Shown here piece after piece: positions 1-4,754 of a DNA stretch of 15,466 nucleotides. Source of the stretch: Clostridia bacterium (GTDB lineage Bacteria; Bacillota_A; Clostridia; Oscillospirales; CAG-272); assembly GCA_017935805.1 (NCBI GenBank), contig JAGBGV010000401.1, positions 1-15,466 on the forward strand, in the 5' to 3' direction. The position numbers and the translations under genes are program-made. The notes beneath the pieces were generated by a model. It was not told the DNA's origin. It worked only from the letters and a program-made list of their open reading frames with translations, and ran no database searches. Each line of letters begins with the position of its first letter. The first letter of the stretch is position 1.

Positions 1-551
1 GTGAGAAGCAATTCGATGCCACCGTGGAAATGATCAATTCCTTCCGCTCCTATTTTCTGCGCTACGGCGAGAAGATCAACGAAAATCCCTCCCCCGGCAA
101 TAAGGCAGGAGGCATCAGCACGCTGGAGGATAAGTCTCTGGGCTGTGTGCAAAAGGGTGGCCGCGCCCCCGTGGAGGACGTGATTTCCTACGGCAAGCGG
201 ATCCGTACCAAGGGACTGACCCTGCTGCAGGCTCCCGGAAACGATCTGGTTTCCTCCACCGCTCTGGCTGCCGCGGGAGCCCATATGGTGCTTTTTGCCA
301 CCGGTCGGGGAACCCCCTTTGCCTGCCCCGTTCCCACGGTGAAGATCTCCTCAAACACCCCTCTTTCCGAGAAGAAGCATACATGGATCGACTTCAACGC
401 AGGCAGACTCCTTGACGGTGTGACAATGGACGCGCTGACCGATGAGCTGATGCAGTACATAATCGCACTTGCTTCCGGTGAGATCCACGCAAAGTCCGAA
501 TACCTCGACAAGCACGAGCTGGCAATCTTCAAGGACGGCGTAACGCTGTAA
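1..551 (+). CDS. uxaA: Altronate dehydratase, UxaA family (C-terminal part, truncated by window start)
   Basis: The frame is open from base 3, giving the last 182 residues; UxaA proteins are usually near 500, so over half lies upstream. The sequence carries family hallmarks: NPSPGNKAGGISTLEDKSLG near the start, then QKGGRAPV, LLQAPGNDLVSSTALAAAG, FATGRGTPF, PTVKISSNTPL, WIDFNAGRLLDG and a terminal GVTL. UxaA is a cytoplasmic, metal-dependent enzyme that dehydrates D-altronate to 2-keto-3-deoxy-D-gluconate in the galacturonate branch of uronate catabolism. The related galactarate dehydratase GarD is less likely, because the LLQAPGND, WIDFNAG and GVTL segments follow the altronate type. A GTG at 24 is only an internal codon. 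The gene looks more GC-rich and C-ending in codon use than the peptidase next door. It converges on that peptidase gene and shares a terminator with it. Confidence 0.9.
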   Translation, partial: EKQFDATVEMINSFRSYFLRYGEKINENPSPGNKAGGISTLEDKSLGCVQKGGRAPVEDVISYGKRIRTKGLTLLQAPGNDLVSSTALAAAGAHMVLFATGRGTPFACPVPTVKISSNTPLSEKKHTWIDFNAGRLLDGVTMDALTDELMQYIIALASGEIHAKSEYLDKHELAIFKDGVTL

Positions 552-567
552 AAGATAAGTGAATAAT

Positions 568-600
568 AAAAATCCCACGTTAATTCGTGGGATTTCGTTA
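568..600. terminator. Bidirectional Rho-independent terminator between convergent genes
   Basis: A perfect 10-bp stem (AAATCCCACG at 570-579, CGTGGGATTT at 586-595) closes a 6-base TTAATT loop. T-rich sequence follows on + (TTTCGTTATTTG), and A-rich sequence precedes it, which reads as T-rich on -. It lies 18 bases after the uxaA stop and 27 bases after the peptidase stop on the other strand, so it probably ends both transcripts. Confidence 0.85.
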
Positions 601-622
601 TTTGTGGGGGAGAGGATGATAG

Positions 623-1600
623 TTAATTGATAGGCACTCTTAGAGCCCAACCGCAATCAATAGATTTATATGTATTAAGTTTGCAGATTTTGCCTCCCCA
701 AGGATCGACTATTAAAAAGTCAGCAAGAGAGAGCTTGTTTCTGTTAGCACCCTGTCTTATTCCTACAACGGTAACGACATGATCACTGCTAAATCCGTTT
801 ACACCTATAACCATAGGTTTATTTTCCTTCGCGATGCAGTCATACATAGCCTTAAGTGCTTGACTCTGTGTATATGTATTTCCACTGTATGTTTTTCCGG
901 AACTTGTGTAACGCTTACAATATTCCCAGCTTGTACCTGAACTGCTCCATTTCACACTATTTGGACTGAGTACTTTATTATGGTATATCGAGTAAGCAAT
1001 ACACATCGCCGTTGCAGTACATCCGCGATTACTGCCGGACTTATTGACAAATCTTGAATAGTTTTTCTGGTTAAAGCAGTATTGAGATTTTAAGTTAGGT
1101 ACTACATTGAATTTTGTACCATTACGAGTATAGGTGTTGCTGGTAGTAGCTGTTGTCGCCTTCTTTGTTACAGAGATGGAAGTTTCTCCAGCGGCGGTTC
1201 TGCCATCAGTTAATCTCAGTTCTACTCGAAATACATAAGTACCTGTCTTAGAGAAGGTATATTCATAGTCACACCAACGGAAATATCCGCTTGGGTCGTA
1301 ATTGTATACGCGGGTAAAGGAGCTTTGACCGGGTGCCTTTATATAGAATCTCGCGTAATCCACATAAAAATCCGATGTAGCCGTGAAGATAAGGTGTGCA
1401 CTTTCTCCTTGGGTCAGAGAAGTGCAGCTCGCAGGCAAACTGTATTGTGAGAGATTTCCCTTGCAAGGCGTTTTTGAGATTCCGAACTTCAGCGCGGATT
1501 CCGCAGCCTGAGCAGGCAGTGCGAATACTGTCAGACACGATATCAACGTAAGAAGAGACAGCATGAGGCTTAATAGACGTTTAGACATTGAACTTTTCAT
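623..1600 (-). CDS. Secreted C39-like (papain-fold) cysteine peptidase with N-terminal Ig-like domain
   Basis: A protein of 325 residues. Residues 1-32 form a signal peptide: basic start, long Leu-rich core, cleavage probably after the AQA motif (30-32). There is no clear lipobox, so it should be released or wall-associated. Residues about 36-145 look like a small beta-sandwich domain (FTATSDFYVDYARFYIKAPG, TGTYVFRVELRLTDG). A TT-rich linker (about 147-158) leads to the catalytic domain. All three expected residues are visible: Cys194 in RGCTATAMC, His274 in SSDHVVTVVG and Asp299 in LIVDPWGG, the order of the Peptidase_C39_2-like family. The substrate is not evident. Start choice: ATG at 1600 has AAAGGAG 8 bases upstream; Met5 is an alternative. 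It is divergent from an XRE regulator that probably controls it, and it stands alone. It looks more AT-rich than the uxaA and beta-helix genes, which may indicate transfer. Confidence 0.75.
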   Translation of the reverse strand: MKSSMSKRLLSLMLSLLTLISCLTVFALPAQAAESALKFGISKTPCKGNLSQYSLPASCTSLTQGESAHLIFTATSDFYVDYARFYIKAPGQSSFTRVYNYDPSGYFRWCDYEYTFSKTGTYVFRVELRLTDGRTAAGETSISVTKKATTATTSNTYTRNGTKFNVVPNLKSQYCFNQKNYSRFVNKSGSNRGCTATAMCIAYSIYHNKVLSPNSVKWSSSGTSWEYCKRYTSSGKTYSGNTYTQSQALKAMYDCIAKENKPMVIGVNGFSSDHVVTVVGIRQGANRNKLSLADFLIVDPWGGKICKLNTYKSIDCGWALRVPIN

Positions 1601-1625
1601 AAAAATGTCTCCTTTTATATATTTT

Positions 1626-1643
1626 TATAACCAAATGGCTATA
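1626..1643. promoter_or_regulatory. Candidate operator 1 for the XRE regulator
   Basis: An 18-bp near-palindrome: TATAACC, AAAT, GGCTATA, with one arm mismatch. It lies just downstream of the predicted peptidase transcription start. The same design (consensus TATAACC-N4-GGTTATA) recurs at 1680-1697. Two related palindromes beside a regulator gene are the usual layout of autoregulated XRE/Cro circuits. Binding itself is inferred. Confidence 0.6.
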
Positions 1644-1646
1644 AAT

Positions 1647-1682
1647 TATAATAATTATACCACTAATAATATATACTGTCAA
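1647..1682 (-). promoter_or_regulatory. Perfect-consensus sigma-A promoter for the peptidase gene
   Basis: On the - strand, TTGACA (1682-1677), a 17-base spacer and TATAAT (1659-1654) match the sigma-70/sigma-A consensus at every position. The predicted start is near 1647, giving a leader of about 46 bases before the ATG at 1600. Such a strong promoter normally needs repression, and two candidate operator palindromes flank it. Confidence 0.85.
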
Positions 1683-1697
1683 TACCGAATGGTTATA
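1680..1697. promoter_or_regulatory. Candidate operator 2 for the XRE regulator
   Basis: An 18-bp partial palindrome: CAATACC, GAAT, GGTTATA. It overlaps the -35 box of the peptidase promoter (1677-1682) and ends 14 bases before the regulator's ATG. Its centre is 54 bp from operator 1, close to five helical turns, so cooperative or looped binding is possible. Binding is inferred. Confidence 0.6.
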
Positions 1698-1711
1698 AAG
1701 ACGAGGTGGAG

Positions 1712-1933
1712 ATGGATAATTATTATAAAAGACTCCGCGATCTCAGGGAAGATCATGATATGACCCAGCAGCAGGTTGCTGATTATCTCGGTATGAAGCA
1801 ATCCCAATATTGCAGATATGAAAGAGGGCTAAGGGATATACCGACTGATGTTCTTATTCGTCTGGCTTTGCTGTATAAAACATCTTCTGATTATATTTTG
1901 GAGCTGACAGATAAATCTACCCCATATAGATAA
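1712..1933 (+). CDS. XRE/Cro-type helix-turn-helix transcriptional regulator
   Basis: A 73-residue single-domain DNA-binding protein of the HTH_3 (Cro/C1) family. Residues 4-14 form the first helix (YYKRLRDLRED). The helix-turn-helix spans about 17-40, with MTQQQVADYLG as the scaffold helix and MKQSQYCRYERG as recognition helix and turn. PTDVLIRLALLYKTSSDYIL closes the five-helix bundle. No effector or dimerisation domain follows. Start choice: ATG at 1712 follows GAGGTGGAG, although the spacing is short; an in-frame GTG at 1706 would add two residues, with no better ribosome site. It is divergent from the secreted peptidase, and paired palindromes lie in the shared control region. The likely role is repression of the peptidase and possibly of itself. 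A rightward promoter is not clear: TATACT at 1672-1677 is a possible -10 without a good -35. Confidence 0.85.
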   Translation: MDNYYKRLRDLREDHDMTQQQVADYLGMKQSQYCRYERGLRDIPTDVLIRLALLYKTSSDYILELTDKSTPYR

Positions 1934-1967
1934 AAAAGAGACTCAACCGAGCCTCTTTTTCTTTTTG
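1933..1967. terminator. Hairpin terminator after the XRE gene, pairing better on -
   Basis: AAAAAGAG-A-CTC (1933-1944), loop AACC, GAG-C-CTCTTTTT (1949-1960), then CTTTTT. It starts at the stop codon of the regulator and has a good U-tract on +. On + the stem has one A:C mismatch, which becomes a G:U wobble on -, so the fully paired form is the leftward one. It probably works in both directions and is the nearest obvious terminator for the beta-helix gene arriving from 2270. Confidence 0.75.
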
Positions 1968-2012
1968 TTGATATAGCCACCAATTATGTGGGTGGACGAA
2001 TGATTAAGCGAT

Positions 2013-2147
2013 AAGGCTCCATCCGGGAGGGAGCTGTCACGAAGTGACTGAGGGAGAATGCGGCACAATAGACATAGTTTTCTCTAAAGTGACGCGGGCT
2101 CCTTACGTCAGACTTCGCTTGCCACCTACCTCACGCAGGAAGGCAAG
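2013..2147. repeat. Composite GC-rich palindromic interspersed repeat
   Basis: It begins with AGGCTCC and GGGAGGGAGCT (2013-2035), then a short hairpin GTCAC-GAA-GTGAC (2036-2048) followed by TGAGGGAG, and ends with CTTGCC (2118-2123) pairing with AGGCAAG (2141-2147) around CACCTACCTCACG. The words GAGGGAGCTGTC, GAAGTGACTGAGGGAG and CTTGCCACCT resemble a family of palindromic repeats I recall scattered in intergenic regions of Oscillospiraceae genomes; that recognition is from memory. No open frame here looks real. Only one copy is in this window. Confidence 0.55.
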
Positions 2148-2269
2148 TTTACTGTTTTGTTACGGCTGCTATGCATTATAATCTAATGGCACAATGTTTT
2201 GGGTGTAACAAACTCTATGTCCTTGGAGGAATTTTGATATTGTTGGTTTCACGCGCGATTTGGTTTATT
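2148..2269. other. Gene-free stretch between repeat and first beta-helix gene
   Basis: Apart from a weak GGAGGAATTTTG stretch near 2224, nothing is recognisable: no terminator hairpin for the leftward gene and no plausible coding frame. A 170-codon + frame that starts here runs antisense through the beta-helix gene and was dismissed. Confidence 0.5.
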
Positions 2270-4537
2270 TTATTCGCCCAGATTCCACTCTTCCATTACG
2301 CGGCCAATCTTTGCAAAACGTTCGAGATCCATGTCGATAACGCCTTCTGCCTGAACGATCAGATCTTCAATGTTGTATGTTTCGCGTCTGCTGTTGTATG
2401 TGGAGATGTTCTCTGTAATCGTGCCGTCGATACCGAAGTCGAAGTTTTCCTCTCCGGAGAACTGAAGCACGTAGTCCTCAATCCAATAAGGTCTTACGCC
2501 CCAGTTGGAGAAGTCGCGGACACCTCTGTTGTAGTGGATCCAGTTGTCATGAACTGTGTTGTCTGTGGGAGCTGCCCAGCCGCGAGGATCCATGGGATCT
2601 ATTGTGGAGTAGTCCAGCACATGAGTAGAGGGCAGGGGATTGAATTCCTTCCACACATCAGAGTAAACGTAGTCGGGATATGATGTCTTGGACTGGGAGA
2701 TAGTACCGTTATTGTACATCTGTGAGAAAATAATAGCGGTAGTCCAGATATACCATCTGTCGCAGTTGATAATGAGGTTCTGATAAGCGGAACAGCCGCG
2801 GCCGCCGTTGATAATGATACCGTTACCGTTTACGCCTTCGATTACGTTGCCGTATGCTGTTGCATAGCTTCCGCCTGCATCCCAGTAGATAGCCGCAGAG
2901 CCCATATCGTTGAGAATCTCTACCGCACCTGCCGCACCCACAGCACCAACGTCATGGATATAGTTGTATCGAGTGATGTTTTCGCCCCATCCGCTGTTGT
3001 CAACGGCTCCTATGTCGTCGGATGTGCGGAGCAGGTCGTAAACCTCGTTGTATTCAATGATGACCTTTGCACCGCCGCAGCTGGTTGCAGAGGCATTGGA
3101 TGAGTGGATCTCGTTGTGGGATATAGTCAGACCGCATCCGCCGCCGGAGATCGCATCCGCATAGGGATAGTAAAAGACGCCCCAGTCGTGAATGTGGTTG
3201 TTGTAAACAATGGAGTTACCCTCGGTGAGAGTTGCCTGGTCACCTGTGCGAATGGAGACAGCACCCTTGGAGCAGTCATGGATATGGTTGCCCTTGATCT
3301 GAATATTGTCGCCGTTTGCGCTGATTGCTCTTTCGCCGGCAATAGAGCTTACTTCACAGTCAACAATGGTAAGGTAGTCTGTGCCGTTTGCGGTAATACC
3401 GTTTGTGAGAGATGAAGTAAAGTGGATGCGCTCAAGAGTCAGATAATCAGCATCGTCAATATTCAGCAGTCCGCTTGAAAGAGGCATGGAGATGACTGCA
3501 TCTTCAAAACCGTCTTTCGGGTAGTAGTAGAGAACTGCATTTTCGTCAATGTAGTATTCACCGGGGATGTCAAGCTCCTCGGGGATATTGTACCAATAGA
3601 GAAGTCCGCCGGCTTCGGGGGCATAACCGCCGCAATAGTCAACGATCATGAGGTCATCCCCGGGAACGAAGTAGTTGATCTTTGTGTTGTCGGATACCCA
3701 AAGTACGTTATAATGACCTGCAGCACGGGCATATTCGATGGAATGCCATGAATTTACGCGTTCGATGTATTCTTCACCGAATTCGATCTGCATGGTAACA
3801 GCCTCAAATTCGCCGCCTTCGTTGTCTGTTACCATTGTAGGATTGCCGTACCGGTCGATCATGGTGCTGCGCTCTTCAATGTTGAGCCAGTCTTCATTGG
3901 GGAAGCGAGCGATGGTCTGATATTCACCGTCTACTGTGAATGTGATTGCGGCGTAACGATAGTTTCTGTCATCCAGCTTTGCGCGGACCTGTTCTATTGT
4001 GTATCCGTGCTTTGTCAGATCAACCTGAACGATCTTATCCTGAACATCAGCAGGCATATACTGCACCGCACCGTCCTTGGACTTTGAGAAATCTGCAGCT
4101 GTGAGTGCAACACCGCCGACGATAACAGTGCCTTCTTCTCCTACATAGCGAACGGGGCAGCTTTCAGTACCGCCGTCGGATGAACCTATAACGATGGGCT
4201 CGGTGATCGTATATGTTCCGGCTTTTATGATAACGTCAATTCCGTCATATGCATCACGGGAGAAATTGCGGGTGGCGTAAACTGCCATCTGAACCGTAGC
4301 ATAAGGAGCATTTTCTGAACCGTCGCCGTTTTCATCGTCCCCGCTGGGAGAAACATAGATTTTTGCGATTTTTTCCCCAGTCTCCGGTGCATCAGTCTCC
4401 GGCGCATCTGTTTCCGGAGCGTCTGTTTTGGGAGCGTCTGTCTCAGGTCCCGGGCTTGGTGGAGTCGTATTATTGCACGCCGCTACAAGAGGGAGCAGCA
4501 TAAGCAATACGAGAAGCAGAGCTGTAATCTTTTTCAT
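2270..4537 (-). CDS. Surface lipoprotein, right-handed parallel beta-helix enzyme, GH141/pectate-lyase-like (paralogue 1)
   Basis: 755 residues. A lipoprotein signal ends in the lipobox LVAAC (Cys21), followed by a Pro/Thr/Asp linker with four TDAP-type repeats (33-52). Residues about 58-150 hold the entry motif of many beta-helix carbohydrate enzymes: KIYVSPSGDD, APYATVQMAV, GIDVIIKAGTYTI, CPVRYVGEEG. Residues 200-345 are an inserted region with IARFPNEDW and GEYYIDENAVLYYYP, as in GH141-like proteins. From about 355 come helix coils rich in Asn/His motifs (GNHIHDC, YNNHIHDWG, SHNEIHSS, TSDDIGA at 505-511, RYNYIHDVGA, GNVIEGVNG). A short conserved tail ends in WNLGE. The role is probably hydrolysis or lysis of a plant or host polysaccharide at the cell surface; the substrate is unknown. 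Start choice: ATG at 4537 has AAGGAG 8 bases upstream and begins a clean signal peptide; the in-frame start at 4612 lies upstream of the promoter. Confidence 0.8.
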   Translation of the reverse strand: MKKITALLLVLLMLLPLVAACNNTTPPSPGPETDAPKTDAPETDAPETDAPETGEKIAKIYVSPSGDDENGDGSENAPYATVQMAVYATRNFSRDAYDGIDVIIKAGTYTITEPIVIGSSDGGTESCPVRYVGEEGTVIVGGVALTAADFSKSKDGAVQYMPADVQDKIVQVDLTKHGYTIEQVRAKLDDRNYRYAAITFTVDGEYQTIARFPNEDWLNIEERSTMIDRYGNPTMVTDNEGGEFEAVTMQIEFGEEYIERVNSWHSIEYARAAGHYNVLWVSDNTKINYFVPGDDLMIVDYCGGYAPEAGGLLYWYNIPEELDIPGEYYIDENAVLYYYPKDGFEDAVISMPLSSGLLNIDDADYLTLERIHFTSSLTNGITANGTDYLTIVDCEVSSIAGERAISANGDNIQIKGNHIHDCSKGAVSIRTGDQATLTEGNSIVYNNHIHDWGVFYYPYADAISGGGCGLTISHNEIHSSNASATSCGGAKVIIEYNEVYDLLRTSDDIGAVDNSGWGENITRYNYIHDVGAVGAAGAVEILNDMGSAAIYWDAGGSYATAYGNVIEGVNGNGIIINGGRGCSAYQNLIINCDRWYIWTTAIIFSQMYNNGTISQSKTSYPDYVYSDVWKEFNPLPSTHVLDYSTIDPMDPRGWAAPTDNTVHDNWIHYNRGVRDFSNWGVRPYWIEDYVLQFSGEENFDFGIDGTITENISTYNSRRETYNIEDLIVQAEGVIDMDLERFAKIGRVMEEWNLGE
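4382..4441 (-). repeat. Four 15-bp degenerate tandem repeats encoding a TDAPE linker
   Basis: Four successive five-codon units translate as TDAPK, TDAPE, TDAPE, TDAPE right after the lipid-anchor region. The DNA copies differ mainly at third positions. Such acidic Pro/Thr linkers space a lipoprotein's folded domain from the membrane, and copy number may vary by slippage. Confidence 0.8.
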
Positions 4538-4571
4538 AATTATGTCTCCTTGAATAATTGTACTAATAAAT

Positions 4572-4599
4572 AGTATAATCACGAAGAAATGAAAATCAA
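4572..4599 (-). promoter_or_regulatory. Promoter of beta-helix paralogue 1
   Basis: On -, TTGATT (4599-4594), a 16-base spacer, then TATACT (4577-4572). The start would be near 4565, leaving a leader of about 28 bases before the ATG at 4537. The same geometry precedes both other paralogues. Confidence 0.7.
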
Positions 4600-4657
4600 G
4601 CCGGGATTCCACAAATCAAAAAACTTTGTAGACAGTAACAAACGTCGCTTTTCATAA

Positions 4658-4672
4658 TTGTGCAGGATGACA
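4658..4672. promoter_or_regulatory. Conserved upstream element, paralogue 1 copy
   Basis: TTGTGCAGGATGACA lies 58 bases upstream of this gene's -35 box. A copy with one change lies upstream of paralogue 2, and its first seven bases recur upstream of paralogue 3. It may be an activator site or a remnant of duplicated spacer; function is inferred. Confidence 0.4.
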
Positions 4673-4709
4673 AATAAACTCATAACCGCCAACTCATAAC
4701 CTATAACTG

Positions 4710-4732
4710 AAAAAGGGACCCTTTCGAGCCCC
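4710..4732 (-). terminator. Terminator of beta-helix paralogue 2
   Basis: In the leftward transcript GGGGCUC (4732-4726) pairs with GGGUCCC (4721-4715) around a GAAA tetraloop, using two G:U wobbles, and is followed by a run of five U. In the other direction the wobbles become A:C mismatches, so the hairpin is oriented to the - strand. It lies about 22 bases after the stop codon. Confidence 0.85.
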
Positions 4733-4754
4733 ATTTTCTATTTGATTTGTGTGA

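Noticed and set aside
351..656. - strand frame of 101 codons
   Set aside because: It crosses the terminator hairpin and overlaps the uxaA coding sequence antisense and the 3' end of the peptidase gene in another frame.
1563..1763. + strand frame of 66 codons across the peptidase promoter
   Set aside because: It runs through the strong leftward promoter, both palindromes and the start of the XRE gene in another frame, with an AT-rich translation lacking any domain.
2171..2683. + strand frame of 170 codons starting in the gene-free stretch
   Set aside because: Most of it is antisense to paralogue 1. No good ribosome site is present, and similar antisense frames occur opposite the other copies as a by-product of codon bias.
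4382..4441. Short regular repeats considered as a CRISPR-like array
   Set aside because: The 15-bp units are contiguous without spacers, in frame, and encode a Pro/Thr/Asp linker.
4538..4612. Upstream extension of paralogue 1 to a start at 4612
   Set aside because: It would put 25 residues before a perfect lipoprotein signal and span the promoter boxes. AAGGAG is correctly placed for the ATG at 4537.
4611..4629. ACAAA/TTTGT inverted repeat upstream of paralogue 1, compared with the operon promoter repeat
   Set aside because: Arms are only five bases in AT-rich DNA and the spacing differs from the operon repeat; it could well be chance.
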